A stretch of 64,000 nt of DNA from Pseudomonas sp. KUIN-1 (GCF_009176725.1 NZ_AP020337.1:5506001-5570000); one strand, 5' to 3'. Numbered from the stretch's first letter, positions 7,556 to 16,708 are shown. The notes: generated by a model from the letters alone, not told the origin. Program-made: numbers and translations.

Positions 7556-9042
7556 TCACGCGCAATGCTCCACGTCATGCGCTGCTTGGCCTGATCCTGG
7601 CCGGTTCGCTCGGTGCCTTTTTCGCACTGCCGGCCCTGGCCGACGACGCCCCTGCCGAGCAGAGCCAGGCCGCTCCCGCGCTGGGCAGCAACCTGCAGAC
7701 CCTCAAGGAACTGGACGGCAAGGCTCCGGCCCGTCGCGCCCTGAATATCCAGACCTGGAATACCGCCGAGGGCGCCCGCGTGCTGTTCGTGGAGTCCCGC
7801 GAATTGCCGATGTTCGACATGCGCCTGACGTTCGCCGCCGGCAGCAGCCAGGACCAGAAATCGCCCGGCATTGCCCTGCTGACCAACGCCATGCTCAACG
7901 AGGGCATCAAAGGCAAGGACGTCAACGCCATCGCCCAGGGCTTCGAAGGCCTGGGCGCCGACTTCAGCAACGGGTCCTACCGCGACATGGCGGTGGCCTC
8001 GCTGCGCAGCCTGAGTGCTGCGGACAAGCGCGATCCGGCCCTGAAGCTGTTCAGTGAGGTGGTGGGCAAGCCCACCTTCCCTGCCGACTCCCTGGCCCGC
8101 ATCAAGAACCAGTTGATCGCCAGCTTCGAGACTCAGAAACAGAGCCCCGGCGCTATCGCCAGCAAGGAGCTGTTCAATCGTCTGTACGGCGATCACCCCT
8201 ACGCTCATCCGAGCGAAGGCGACGCCAAGAGCGTCAACGCCATTACCCTGGCTCAGCTCAAGGCATTCCACGCCAAAGGCTACGCGGCGGGCAATGCGGT
8301 GATTGCCCTGGTCGGCGACCTGTCGCGAGACGAAGCGCAGGCCATCGCGGCACAGGTCTCGGCCTCGTTGCCCAAAGGCCCGGCGCTGGCCAAGGTCGCT
8401 GACCCGGTCGAGCCCAAGGCCGGCACCACGCACATCGAATTTGCCTCCAACCAGACGCACCTGATGCTCGCGCAGTTGGGTGTCGATCGCAACGACCCCG
8501 ACTATGCAGCACTGACCGTGGGTAACTCGGTACTGGGCGGTGGCGGCTTCGGCAGCCGGCTGATGACCGAAGTCCGGGAAAAACGTGGCCTGACCTACGG
8601 CGTGTCTTCCGGCTTCACCGCCATGCAGGTGGCGGGGCCGTTCATGATCGGCCTGCAGACGCGTGCGGAAATGAGCGAAAACACCCTCAAGCTGGTGCAG
8701 GACATCGTTCGCGACTTCCTCGCCAACGGTCCCACGCAGAAAGAAGTCGACGATGTGAAGCGCGAACTGACCGGCAGCTTCCCGCTGACCGCAGCCAGCA
8801 ATTCGGCCATCGTGGGTCAGTTGGGTGCCATCGGCTTCTACAACCTGCCGTTGACCTACCTCGAGGACTACATGGCCGCCGCCCAGAACGTGACCGTCGA
8901 ACAGGTGAAAGCAGCCATGAGCAAGCACCTGAGCGCCGACAAGATGGTCATCGTCACCGTGGGTCCTACCGTTGAGCAAAAACCATTGCCGGCGCCGACC
9001 GACAAACCCGTCCGCCAACCTGCAGGGGTCCCGGAACACTGA
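7552..9042 (+). CDS. M16 family protein, probable non-catalytic partner
   Basis: This 496-residue protein has a signal peptide (MITRNAPRHALLGLILAG, then ALPALADDA) and the two-domain M16 fold. Where the partner has HxxEH, this one reads LLTNAMLNEGI, with no zinc ligands. It keeps the Arg/Tyr pair of the C-terminal half (REKRGLTYGVSSG), which positions substrate in the non-catalytic subunits of this family. The ATG overlaps the previous stop by 4 bp, and the stop overlaps the rsmD start by 1 bp, so all three genes are likely one transcript. The binding-subunit role is inferred from the family. Confidence 0.9.
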   Translation: MITRNAPRHALLGLILAGSLGAFFALPALADDAPAEQSQAAPALGSNLQTLKELDGKAPARRALNIQTWNTAEGARVLFVESRELPMFDMRLTFAAGSSQDQKSPGIALLTNAMLNEGIKGKDVNAIAQGFEGLGADFSNGSYRDMAVASLRSLSAADKRDPALKLFSEVVGKPTFPADSLARIKNQLIASFETQKQSPGAIASKELFNRLYGDHPYAHPSEGDAKSVNAITLAQLKAFHAKGYAAGNAVIALVGDLSRDEAQAIAAQVSASLPKGPALAKVADPVEPKAGTTHIEFASNQTHLMLAQLGVDRNDPDYAALTVGNSVLGGGGFGSRLMTEVREKRGLTYGVSSGFTAMQVAGPFMIGLQTRAEMSENTLKLVQDIVRDFLANGPTQKEVDDVKRELTGSFPLTAASNSAIVGQLGAIGFYNLPLTYLEDYMAAAQNVTVEQVKAAMSKHLSADKMVIVTVGPTVEQKPLPAPTDKPVRQPAGVPEH

Positions 9043-9632
9043 TGGCCAATCCACGTCCGAAGGGCCACAACGGCCTGGGTCAGCTTCGTATCATCGGCGG
9101 AGAATGGGGCAGCCGCCGCCTGACCTTCCCCGACGCACCCGGCTTGCGCCCGACGCCGGACCGCGTGCGCGAAACCCTGTTCAACTGGCTCGCGCCTTAC
9201 ATTGCCGGCGCCAGGGTACTGGATGTCTTCACCGGCAGCGGCGCGCTGTTTTTCGAGGCCCTGTCGCGTGGTGCCAGCATGGGCCTGGCGCTGGACAGCA
9301 ACGCCGCGGCCATCGCCAGCCTGCGCCAGAACCTCAATGCCCTGAACTGCGCCAGCGGCCAGGTCTCCCAGACCGACGCCCTGCGCCATCTGGAAACCGC
9401 CACCGCCTCGCCCTTCGACGTCGTATTCCTCGACCCGCCCTTCCATCAGGGCCTGCTGGCTTCAGCCTGCAACCTGCTGGAAAGCCACGGCTGGCTGGCC
9501 GACACCGCCTGGATCTACACCGAAAGCGAAACCCCGCCATCGACCACCGGCTTGCCGGGCAGCTGGCGATTGCACCGCGAGAAAAAGGCCGGGCAGGTGT
9601 ATTACGCGTTGTGGCAGCGGGGCCAGGCCTGA
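9042..9632 (+). CDS. rsmD: 16S rRNA (guanine(966)-N(2))-methyltransferase
   Basis: RsmD adds N2-methyl to G966 in helix 31 of 16S rRNA using SAM. The 196-residue protein has the RIIGGEWGSRRL start typical of the family, PDRVRETLFNWL, the SAM-binding glycine loop DVFTGSGALFFEALSRGA, and the catalytic DPPF at about residues 130-133. It is the last gene of the M16-M16-rsmD run. In many bacteria rsmD neighbours coaD or ftsY; both lie nearby here. Confidence 0.95.
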   Translation: MANPRPKGHNGLGQLRIIGGEWGSRRLTFPDAPGLRPTPDRVRETLFNWLAPYIAGARVLDVFTGSGALFFEALSRGASMGLALDSNAAAIASLRQNLNALNCASGQVSQTDALRHLETATASPFDVVFLDPPFHQGLLASACNLLESHGWLADTAWIYTESETPPSTTGLPGSWRLHREKKAGQVYYALWQRGQA

Positions 9633-9647
9633 CAGCTCACGTACCAA

Positions 9648-9836
9648 TGCTCCGCGTTTGGCATGCAGTTCTGGACGCTCCGCGTCCTCTTGACGACGCA
9701 GAGCGTCATGAACGGCGTTCCCACGCTGGAGCGTGCGGAACGAGACTCTTGTAACTATCGTGCCGATGCTCTGCGTCGGCATGCAGTTCTGGACGCTCCG
9801 CGTCCTCGTGGTCATGCAGAGTGTCATGAATACATT
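9648..9836. repeat. Two copies of the 'GACGCAGAGCGTC' short-repeat family
   Basis: The gap between rsmD and the hydrolase has two related blocks. Both contain GGCATGCAGTTCTGGACGCT and the following CCGCGTCCTC. The first continues with TTGACGACGCAGAGCGTC and TTCCCACGCTGGAGCGTG; the second starts after TAACTATCGTGCC at about 9751. A copy near 62.65 kb matches over about 130 bp, including the ACTATCGTGC edge. These look like short palindromic non-autonomous elements. No gene is seen here. Confidence 0.8.
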
Positions 9837-9917
9837 CCGGCGCTTCCCCCTTACATCCCCGACTGCTTAGTGGCAACGTATAGCCAGTCACCCCTGAACC
9901 GATCATTGAGCAAGCAC

Positions 9918-10952
9918 GTGCCCACACGCCCTACCTTTGTGTCCCATGCCAATCCATTCGTCCCGGCCGTCGGCATGGGCAATCCGCATTTGCAGACGCT
10001 TTGGGGGCCGCTGCTGCGCAAGCCGACGTTGCTGGCGCGCACGCGCGAGCGGTTGTGGCTGCAGGATGGGGATTTTCTGGACATGGACTGGCATGGTCCT
10101 GATCAGCCCGATAAACCCTTGGTGCTGGTATTGCACGGCCTGACCGGATCGTCCAACTCGCCCTATGTCGCCGGTCTGCAAAAAGCCATGGCGGCGCAGG
10201 GCTGGCCGAGTGTGGCGTTGAACTGGCGCGGTTGCTCGGGAGAGCCCAACCTGCTGTCGCGCAGTTATCACTCCGGGGCGAGCGAGGATCTGGCCGAGGT
10301 GATCGCCCATTTGCGTTCGCTGCGGCCATTGGCTCCGATTTATGCGGTGGGGTATTCGCTGGGCGGCAATGTGTTGCTCAAGTACCTGGGTGAATCCGGC
10401 GCCAACAGTGATTTGCGGGGGGCCGTGGCGGTGTCCGTGCCGTTTCGTCTGGACGAATGCGCCAACCGTATCGGCCAAGGCTTCTCGCGGGTTTATCAGC
10501 GGCACTTCATGCGCGAAATGCTGGCTTATATCCGTGACAAGCAGCATCGGTTCCAGCATGAAGGCATCAGCGAGGGGCTGGCCGAACTCGCCGCGCTGGG
10601 TTCACTGGAGAACATGCGCACCTTCTGGGACTTCGATGGCCGGGTGACTGCACCACTGCACGGCTTTACCGATGCCACGGATTATTACCGCAGGGCGTCC
10701 AGCCGCTACTACCTGGGCCAGATTCAGACGCCGACGCTGATCATCCAGTCCAGCGACGACCCGTTCGTGTTCCCCCACAGCCTGCCCGAACCCAGCGAGC
10801 TATCGTCCTGCACCGAATTCGAACTGCACACCAAAGGCGGGCATGTCGGCTTCGTCGAAGGCTCGCTTCGCACTCCGCGTTACTACCTCGAACGTCGCAT
10901 CCCGCTGTGGTTATGCGCCGCTCAGGAGCGCGAAGGCTCGCCCACGATTTGA
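9918..10952 (+). CDS. YheT-type alpha/beta-fold hydrolase
   Basis: This is a cytoplasmic alpha/beta hydrolase of the YheT/EMB8 group. It shows the NPFVPAVGMGNPHLQTLWG opening of that group, the oxyanion HGLTGSS, nucleophile elbow GYSLGGN (Ser), the acid in SSDDPFV and the final His in KGGHVGFVEG. Substrate is unknown; esterase activity is inferred from the family. The start is uncertain: GTG at 9918 gives about 344 residues with a family-like N-terminus, but TTG at 9906 and GTG at 9870 are also in frame and none has a clear ribosome site. The stop is 7 bp from the end of the convergent sulfurtransferase gene. Confidence 0.88.
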   Translation: MPTRPTFVSHANPFVPAVGMGNPHLQTLWGPLLRKPTLLARTRERLWLQDGDFLDMDWHGPDQPDKPLVLVLHGLTGSSNSPYVAGLQKAMAAQGWPSVALNWRGCSGEPNLLSRSYHSGASEDLAEVIAHLRSLRPLAPIYAVGYSLGGNVLLKYLGESGANSDLRGAVAVSVPFRLDECANRIGQGFSRVYQRHFMREMLAYIRDKQHRFQHEGISEGLAELAALGSLENMRTFWDFDGRVTAPLHGFTDATDYYRRASSRYYLGQIQTPTLIIQSSDDPFVFPHSLPEPSELSSCTEFELHTKGGHVGFVEGSLRTPRYYLERRIPLWLCAAQEREGSPTI

Positions 10953-10959
10953 TAACGAA

Positions 10960-11814
10960 TCAGGCGCCCGTGGCGATTTCACGCTCAGGATCGGTGATCC
11001 ACTCGCTCCACGACCCCGCATACAGCGTAGCCAGCGGATAGCCAGCCAGACACAGGGCGAACAGGTTGTGGCAGGCGGTGACACCTGAACCGCAATAGGA
11101 CACCAGACTCTCCGGCGGGCGATCCTGCAGCTTTTCGGCGAAACGCTGCCCGAGCTGCCCGGGCGGCAAAAAGCGTCCGTCCGCGCCGAGGTTGTCGGTA
11201 CAGGCGGCACACTGCGCACCGGGAATATGCCCGGCCACCGGATCCATAGGCTCTACGTCGCCTCGAAAGCGGGCTTCGGCGCGCGCGTCGATCAGGGTCA
11301 TTTCCGGGCGCCCCAGACGACCCTGCAAGCGACTGCCGCTGAGCACCATGGACATGTCCGGCTCACCGCTGAAATGACCGGGTTCACGATTCGGCGCATC
11401 AAGGCTCAACGGCAGCCCCGCCGCGTGCCAGGCCTTCAGCCCGCCATCGAGCAGGTAGACGCCTTCACGCTTGCCCATCCACGCCAGTAACCACCAGGCC
11501 CGTGCGGCATACATTCCCGGCCCATCGTCATACAGCACCACATCGCTGTCGGCGTTGATGCCCCATGCCTGAAAGCATTGCAGCAAAGCGGCGGGATCGG
11601 GCAGTGGATGACGTCCGGTCTTGCCCTTGATCACAGTCCCGCTGAGGTCGCGCTTCAGATCGGCAAAAGACGCGCCTTCGATATGCCCCTGGGCGTAACT
11701 GCGTTGACCGTAGTCGGAATCTTCGAGCGCGTAACGGCAATCGAGAATCACCAGGCCTGGAGTTTTCTGGCGTTCAGCCAGTTGCTCAGGGTTGATCAGT
11801 TGCGCAATGGACAT
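10960..11814 (-). CDS. sseA: Thiosulfate/3-mercaptopyruvate sulfurtransferase (two rhodanese domains)
   Basis: A 284-residue cytoplasmic protein with two rhodanese domains, moving sulfane sulfur from 3-mercaptopyruvate or thiosulfate to an acceptor. The N-terminal domain has LVILDCRYALED and lacks a catalytic Cys; the C-terminal domain has the active loop SYCGSGVTACHN. CGSGVTA is the loop typical of 3-mercaptopyruvate sulfurtransferases (rhodaneses usually have CRKGVT), which is why I prefer sseA. It is convergent with the hydrolase gene and 54 bp downstream of the TetR regulator on the same strand. Confidence 0.9.
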   Translation of the reverse strand: MSIAQLINPEQLAERQKTPGLVILDCRYALEDSDYGQRSYAQGHIEGASFADLKRDLSGTVIKGKTGRHPLPDPAALLQCFQAWGINADSDVVLYDDGPGMYAARAWWLLAWMGKREGVYLLDGGLKAWHAAGLPLSLDAPNREPGHFSGEPDMSMVLSGSRLQGRLGRPEMTLIDARAEARFRGDVEPMDPVAGHIPGAQCAACTDNLGADGRFLPPGQLGQRFAEKLQDRPPESLVSYCGSGVTACHNLFALCLAGYPLATLYAGSWSEWITDPEREIATGA

Positions 11815-11868
11815 GACACTCTCCCGTGGCAGAGAACTGACAAGCAGGCTGCTCGTCGGTCCCGGAAT

Positions 11869-12531
11869 TCACATCAGAACCTCGGGCAGCGACGCGTGAA
11901 ACGTTTCGCACAGTGCATCGAACGCTTCGCGAGCCTGAGGCGCGACAAAAACAGATTCGAGCATAAGTACCTGATAGACGCCACGTCGAATAGCCGACTG
12001 GTTGATCTGCGTGGAGTTTTCCCGGTTGGTGCACAGAAAACGCACCCACGACGTGAGGACGATCCAGGTGTTGAGACTGGTCCACTCGATCTGCGACTCA
12101 TCCATCTTCAGGATGCCTGCCTTGATGAATCCCCGATAGATGGTCATCGCCTGCATCAGACAGCGGTATGAGAAACGCCGATAGCGCCGCGCCAGCTCCT
12201 CATCGGACGTCAGCAGGTGCTCAAGGTCACGGTGCAGAAAACGGTAGCGCCACATGGCGTCGATGATCGCCAGGAAGTAATCGCGCTTGTCCTCGATGGT
12301 CGGCGCACGATCGGCTGGCAAGGTCAGGAAACTGCCGATCAGCACCTCGTACTCGGAGAACAGTTCGGCGATGATCGCCTGCTTGTTGGCGAAGTGGTAA
12401 TAGAGATTGCCGGGCGAGATTTCCATATGCGCAGCGATGTGATTGGTGGTCACACTACGCTCACCCTGCTGATTGAACAGTTCCAGACTGGTTTGCACGA
12501 TTCGTTCACGGGTTTTGGTACGCGGTGCCAT
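11869..12531 (-). CDS. TetR/AcrR family transcriptional regulator
   Basis: A 220-residue one-component repressor or activator. The N-terminal HTH is clear: KTRERIVQTSLELFNQQGER then VTTNHIAAHMEISPGNLYYHF (split here for reading). The C-terminal ligand domain is all-helical and resembles the group seen next to coaD in other Pseudomonas, ending in FDALCETFHASLPEVL. I chose the ATG at 12529-12531 because translation upstream gives low-complexity, non-family sequence. Ligand and targets are unknown; the divergent coaD side of the 368-bp gap is one possible target. Confidence 0.9.
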   Translation of the reverse strand: MAPRTKTRERIVQTSLELFNQQGERSVTTNHIAAHMEISPGNLYYHFANKQAIIAELFSEYEVLIGSFLTLPADRAPTIEDKRDYFLAIIDAMWRYRFLHRDLEHLLTSDEELARRYRRFSYRCLMQAMTIYRGFIKAGILKMDESQIEWTSLNTWIVLTSWVRFLCTNRENSTQINQSAIRRGVYQVLMLESVFVAPQAREAFDALCETFHASLPEVLM

Positions 12532-12899
12532 GCTGGGCCAGACCACTCTATGCTGATCAGATGATGGCAATCTTAGCGCAGGCTGATGCTGCAATGGTGG
12601 CAGAATCGTCGCGGTGAGAGTGTTATGTCGACGCAGGCACACGGACCTGGGCCGACACCCGGACGGACCGAAAATCCGCATGACACCTCGCTCATCAACC
12701 AGCGTCATCCTTACAAACTTTTTCATACGCCGACCAGGCCTCGTGACTGCGCCAAATAGCCCCAAAATCAGGGATTTCAGTAGAAACATGGCCGATAATC
12801 GGCGCAATACGACGTTTGATACCTGCCGCACAGCTTGGCCCATCGGGAAGGCTGCGATACCATCCGAGTCCCACAACGGACTCCGACCAGGACGACGCG
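12532..12899. promoter_or_regulatory. Divergent gap between tetR-type gene and coaD
   Basis: There is no convincing gene in these 368 bp. A perfect 13-bp palindrome, GCCGAT-A-ATCGGC, lies at 12791-12803, about 100 bp before coaD, and could be an operator. Nothing else notable was seen. The binding protein is unknown. Confidence 0.35.
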
Positions 12900-13379
12900 A
12901 TGAACCGAGTGTTGTACCCAGGCACCTTCGACCCGATTACCAAGGGCCATGGAGATCTGGTCGAGCGCGCCTCGCGCCTGTTCGACCAAGTGGTCATTGC
13001 GGTTGCCGCCAGCCCGAAGAAAAACCCGCTGTTCCCTCTGGAGCAACGCGTCGAGCTGGCCCGCGAAGTCACCAAGCACTTGCCCAATGTGGAAGTGGTC
13101 GGTTTTTCGACCCTGCTGGCGCATTTTGCCAAGGAACAGAATGCCAATGTCTTTCTGCGCGGACTTCGTGCCGTCTCGGACTTCGAATACGAGTTTCAGT
13201 TGGCCAACATGAATCGTCAGCTGGCACCGGACGTCGAAAGCCTGTTCCTCACCCCGTCGGAGCGCTACTCGTTCATTTCCTCGACGTTAGTGCGTGAAAT
13301 CGCCGCGTTGGGCGGTGATATCACCAAGTTCGTTCACCCTGCAGTTGCCCAGGCGCTGACCGAACGCTTCAAGCGCTAG
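12900..13379 (+). CDS. coaD: Phosphopantetheine adenylyltransferase
   Basis: CoaD makes dephospho-CoA from 4'-phosphopantetheine and ATP, the penultimate CoA step. The 159-residue length is standard. The nucleotidyltransferase motif GTFDPITKGHGD (T/HxGH loop) is at residues 8-19, and the C-terminal YSFISSTLVREIA contains the ISSTxxR motif. I start at the ATG at 12900 (MNRVLYPGTFDP), since residues upstream are not family-like. A hairpin terminator follows the stop. Confidence 0.97.
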   Translation: MNRVLYPGTFDPITKGHGDLVERASRLFDQVVIAVAASPKKNPLFPLEQRVELAREVTKHLPNVEVVGFSTLLAHFAKEQNANVFLRGLRAVSDFEYEFQLANMNRQLAPDVESLFLTPSERYSFISSTLVREIAALGGDITKFVHPAVAQALTERFKR

Positions 13380-13412
13380 ACGCGCTGCATGTGAAGGTGC
13401 ATCCCGAAGCCT

Positions 13413-13442
13413 AATGCGGCACAATTCGCCGCATTGGTTTTA
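13413..13442 (+). terminator. Probable terminator after coaD
   Basis: AATGCGGC (13413-13420) pairs perfectly with GCCGCATT (13428-13435) around a 7-nt loop and is followed by GGTTTTAA. The T-run is short, so it may be leaky into the ferredoxin gene. Confidence 0.6.
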
Positions 13443-13477
13443 ATGTGCCCCGGCGTCGGCCGCGGCAGGAGCAATTC

Positions 13478-13729
13478 ATGTCCCTTATCATCACTGACGA
13501 TTGCATCAACTGCGACGTCTGCGAACCCGAGTGCCCAAACGAGGCGATTTCACAAGGCGAGGAGATCTACGTGATCAACCCGAACCTGTGTACCGAATGC
13601 GTCGGTCACTACGACGAGCCTCAATGTCAGCAGGTTTGCCCGGTCGACTGCATCCCCCTGGATGAGAATCACGTCGAGAGCAAAGAGCAGTTGATGGACA
13701 AATACCGGATCATCACCAGCAAGGCCTGA
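13478..13729 (+). CDS. YfhL-type 2x[4Fe-4S] ferredoxin
   Basis: An 83-residue electron carrier. The first cluster motif is CINCDVCEPECP and the second starts CTECVGHY, with the family's insertion between second-cluster cysteines (DEPQCQQVCPVDC). This insertion marks the Allochromatium/YfhL class of low-potential ferredoxins. ATG at 13478 (MSLIITDDCINC) is preceded by AGGAGCAATTC, a good ribosome site. Location just after coaD is normal for Pseudomonas. The redox partner is not known from context. Confidence 0.94.
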   Translation: MSLIITDDCINCDVCEPECPNEAISQGEEIYVINPNLCTECVGHYDEPQCQQVCPVDCIPLDENHVESKEQLMDKYRIITSKA

Positions 13730-13738
13730 TAACGGTCT

Positions 13739-14077
13739 TTACTGCTGCTTGCCGTATCCGTCGCCCGTGCAACCCAGACAACGCACGAAGGCTGCCTTGC
13801 CCGGATCCACCACCAGCGCCTTGCCTGTTGCCCCGAGGTTGCCGCCTGCCGCCGCAAAAGGCGCAGCGATCACGAACAGTCCCGTGCCGATGACGGTGGC
13901 CGCGATCAGCAAGGGGCGGGCAATCAGCAAGTCACCGATCATGGCAAACGCCGGCGGGTTCTGGATGGTGTAGACCGGATCGCCGCTGCCTGTGGAGACA
14001 TCGGCGGCAACCGCCGGCAGTGCCTGCAGGCCGATGAACAATGCCAGCGTGGCAGCGAGAATACGAAACGGGCTCAT
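13739..14077 (-). CDS. Conserved small exported/membrane protein, function unknown
   Basis: A 112-residue protein with a signal peptide (MSPFRILAATLALFIG, AVAA-D cleavage near residue 23) and one hydrophobic, Gly/Ala-rich segment (LLIAATVIGTGLFVIAAPF). The C-terminus holds a CLGCTGDGYG tail that may form a disulfide or bind metal. The start at 14075-14077 follows a GGATC-type ribosome site; a start eight residues upstream is less likely. I recognise no named family. It lies between the ferredoxin (convergent) and mutM. Confidence 0.75.
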   Translation of the reverse strand: MSPFRILAATLALFIGLQALPAVAADVSTGSGDPVYTIQNPPAFAMIGDLLIARPLLIAATVIGTGLFVIAAPFAAAGGNLGATGKALVVDPGKAAFVRCLGCTGDGYGKQQ

Positions 14078-14174
14078 GGCTTGATCCTTCAGGCGTAGCA
14101 AATAATTAAGGTGCCATCACTATAAACAGGGCTGTGGGTTAAGCAAATGGCCCAGAGCCCCTGTCATGCGTATT

Positions 14175-14987
14175 TCAGCGCTGGCATTTCGGGCAATACA
14201 CGCTGGCGCGCTGGCCGAGTTTGACCTCACGCAGCGTCGTGCCGCACACCTTGCATGGCTGACCGCCACGCCCATATGCAAACAATTCCTGCTGGAAATA
14301 CCCGGGCTTGCCGTCACCGCCGATGAAGTCACGCAGGGTGGTGCCGCCACGCTCTATGGCGTAGGCCAGAATACGCTTGATCTCGATGGCCAGCTTCAGG
14401 TAACGCGCCCGGGACACACTCCCCGCTTCGCGGCGCGGGTCGATGCCCGCGGCGAACAGCGCTTCGGTCGCATAGATATTGCCCACCCCGACCACAACGG
14501 CGTTGTCCATGACGAACGGCTTGACCGCGATCGACTTGCCACGCGAACGCTCGTAAAGACGCTCGCCATCGAACAGATCGGTCAGCGGCTCCGGCCCGAG
14601 GCGAATCAACAGTTCGTGATTATGCGGATCAAGGCTCCAGAGCATCGCGCCGAAGCGACGCGGGTCGGTATATCGCAAGGCCAGCCCGGACTCCAGTTCG
14701 ATATCGACATGCTCATGTTTGAGCGCCGGAAGCCCGGCCTCGACCAGACGCAGATTCCCGGACATGCCCAGGTGGCTGATCAGGGTGCCCACCTCGGCCT
14801 GGATCAGCAGGTACTTGGCGCGCCGATCGACCTGCACGATGCGCTGGCCGGACAGGCGCACGTCCAGGTCTTCGGGAATGGGCCAGCGCAAGCGGCTGTC
14901 GCGCACGATCACGCGGCTGACGCGCTGACCTTCGAGATGCGGCGCAATGCCACGACGGGTGGTTTCGACTTCAGGTAATTCAGGCAT
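14175..14987 (-). CDS. mutM: Formamidopyrimidine-DNA glycosylase
   Basis: MutM excises 8-oxoguanine and formamidopyrimidines and cleaves the abasic site. The start [13 protein letters not shown] gives the catalytic N-terminal Pro (Pro2) and Glu3 after Met removal. Lys in the MLMSDL-type loop region is seen as [11 protein letters not shown] context, and the C-terminal zinc finger is complete (CKVCGTTL then YCPKCQR). The length is 270 residues, the family norm. I chose ATG 14985-14987 because MPELPEVE must be N-terminal for activity. The HDOD gene lies upstream on the same strand. Confidence 0.97.
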
Positions 14988-15032
14988 GGACAACTCGGTC
15001 GTGCAGAAAGGACAGGCCGGGGCGGCGCCGGA

Positions 15033-15899
15033 TCAGCGCGCGCCCAGCTCGCGAATGCTTTCCCTCAGGTATTCAAAGTCATATTCGGACAAACCCACGT
15101 AGTCCAGCACCAGCGCACCGATGGATTCCCACTCGTGGTCCTCGTCCTGGTTGCCCAGTACCCGATAGGACTGGCAGATATGCTCGGCCATTTTCAGGGG
15201 CGCCAGGAGGTTCTTGAGCGTGGCATTACGACTGGTATCGTCCTGAAAGATCGCCAATGCGTTGTGATGGTTGGCAATCGCGTCGGTAATGTGCGCAGGC
15301 AGACGCCAGGATTTGGCCGTGTAATAGCCAACCACCGAATGGTTGGTGTCGAAGGCGCTGTTTTCAGTATCGACGATGCGGCAATCGGGCCCCGCGTTGG
15401 CGTAGGCCTCTTCCAGCACTGGCATGTAGTTGGGGAAACGCTTGAGCATCAACGGAATGCCGCAGTCGTGAAACAGGCCCAGAGCATAGGACTCGTCTGC
15501 CGTCTGCGAGCCGATGCGCTTGGCCAGGGTCAGACTGGTCATGGCGACATCCTGCGCCGTATCCCAGAAGCGGTTGAGCGCGACGATGGTTTCATCGGTC
15601 ATCTCGCCCCTGATCGACTGCGCGTTGATCAGGTTGATCACCGTCCGACTGCCCAGCAGGTTTACCGCCTTGTCGATGGAGGCAATCTTGTTGGACAGGC
15701 CGTAGTGGGCGGAGTTGACGATCTTCAACAGCGCCCCGGACAACCCGGGATCCTGCGCGATCAATCGCGCAATCGCCCCCAGGTCCGGGTCGGGCATGTA
15801 TTGCTCCATCTGCAGGTCCACCATGATTTGCGGCTGCGGGGGCACACTGATGCCCTGCAACGCTTGCTGGATCTGTTCTGGGCTTAGCTCTTCGGACAT
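15033..15899 (-). CDS. HDOD-domain protein
   Basis: A 288-residue cytoplasmic protein. The HDOD domain covers about residues 20-220 (LIAQDPGLSGALLKIVNSAHYG, VNLLGSRTVINLI, ALGLFHDCGIPLMLKRFP when read in parts). HDOD proteins are HD-superfamily relatives without the full catalytic set and act in signalling networks linked to c-di-GMP, motility or competence in several bacteria. No receiver, GGDEF or EAL domain is attached here. It lies 45 bp before mutM on the same strand and may be cotranscribed. Confidence 0.88.
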   Translation of the reverse strand: MSEELSPEQIQQALQGISVPPQPQIMVDLQMEQYMPDPDLGAIARLIAQDPGLSGALLKIVNSAHYGLSNKIASIDKAVNLLGSRTVINLINAQSIRGEMTDETIVALNRFWDTAQDVAMTSLTLAKRIGSQTADESYALGLFHDCGIPLMLKRFPNYMPVLEEAYANAGPDCRIVDTENSAFDTNHSVVGYYTAKSWRLPAHITDAIANHHNALAIFQDDTSRNATLKNLLAPLKMAEHICQSYRVLGNQDEDHEWESIGALVLDYVGLSEYDFEYLRESIRELGAR

Positions 15900-16083
15900 A
15901 GGAATTTACTCACGGTGATGACTGGATTCTGACCCCTTGCGGAGAAACGGTCCATCATCCGAGACGAAGATATTCTCGGAACTTTGCCCGGTACGAAGCT
16001 TCGGACTCTGTGTTAACGGCGTGAACGGCGGCTGCAAAACGGCTTGCCAGACGCTACTTTTAAGCCCGACACTGGAGGATCCC

Positions 16084-16623
16084 ATGTCTAAAGCATTGAC
16101 TGGCAAACGCATAGCAATTCTTGTAACCGACGGTTTCGAACAGGTTGAACTGACCGGTCCGAAAGAAGCGCTGGAGCAAGCAGGCGCCACCGTGGAAATC
16201 CTTTCCGCTGAAGAGGGCAAGGTCAAAGGCTGGAATCACGACAAACCTGCCGATGACTTCAAGATCGACGGCACGTTCAAGGCTGCCAACGCCAGTGACT
16301 ACCATGGTGTGGTGCTGCCGGGCGGAGTACAGAACTCAGACACCATCCGCATAGACAGCGACGCGCAGAAGATCGTCAAGGACATCGAGGCCGCGGGCAA
16401 GCCGGTGGCGGTTATCTGCCATGGCAGCTGGCTGTTGATCTCGGCAGGACTGGTAAAAGGTAAAACCCTGACCAGCTTCAAGACGCTGAAAGATGACCTG
16501 GTCAATGCTGGCGCGAAATGGGTCGATCAGGAAGTCGTCACCGACGGCAAACTGATCAGCAGCCGTCAACCCGACGACATCCCCGCGTTCAACAGCAAAC
16601 TGATCGAAGCACTGTCTGCCTGA
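16084..16623 (+). CDS. PfpI/DJ-1-family protein (type 1 glutamine amidotransferase-like)
   Basis: A 179-residue protein of the PfpI branch of the DJ-1 superfamily. The nucleophile elbow is VAVICHGSW (Cys followed by His), and the conserved Glu is early (DGFEQVELTGP). Members have been described as proteases, glyoxalases or deglycases, and the real activity is debated, so I give only the family. ATG at 16084 follows TGGAGGATCCC, a strong ribosome site. A GC-rich hairpin follows the gene. Confidence 0.9.
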   Translation: MSKALTGKRIAILVTDGFEQVELTGPKEALEQAGATVEILSAEEGKVKGWNHDKPADDFKIDGTFKAANASDYHGVVLPGGVQNSDTIRIDSDAQKIVKDIEAAGKPVAVICHGSWLLISAGLVKGKTLTSFKTLKDDLVNAGAKWVDQEVVTDGKLISSRQPDDIPAFNSKLIEALSA

Positions 16624-16645
16624 CAGATTCCGTCAGTTAATTGCA

Positions 16646-16672
16646 GTCATCCCGGCCCAGCGCCGGGATGAC
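16646..16672 (+). terminator. GC-rich hairpin after the PfpI-type gene
   Basis: GTCATCCCGGC and GCCGGGATGAC form a perfect 11-bp stem. No U-tract follows, so it may be a transcript-end stabiliser rather than an intrinsic terminator. Confidence 0.5.
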
Positions 16673-16676
16673 GCGC

Positions 16677-16682
16677 TATAAT
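16677..16682 (+). promoter_or_regulatory. Candidate -10 box for the rlmI-type gene
   Basis: A TATAAT lies 27 bp before the ATG at 16709, right after the hairpin. No clear -35 was found. The ribosome site is CAGGAGCG. Confidence 0.4.
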
Positions 16683-16708
16683 CCCGCTCTTTTTTCAGGA
16701 GCGACGTC

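Noticed and set aside
12532..12876. N-terminal extension of the TetR regulator
   Set aside because: The added residues are low-complexity and basic, and the family start MAPRTKTRER is at 12529-12531.
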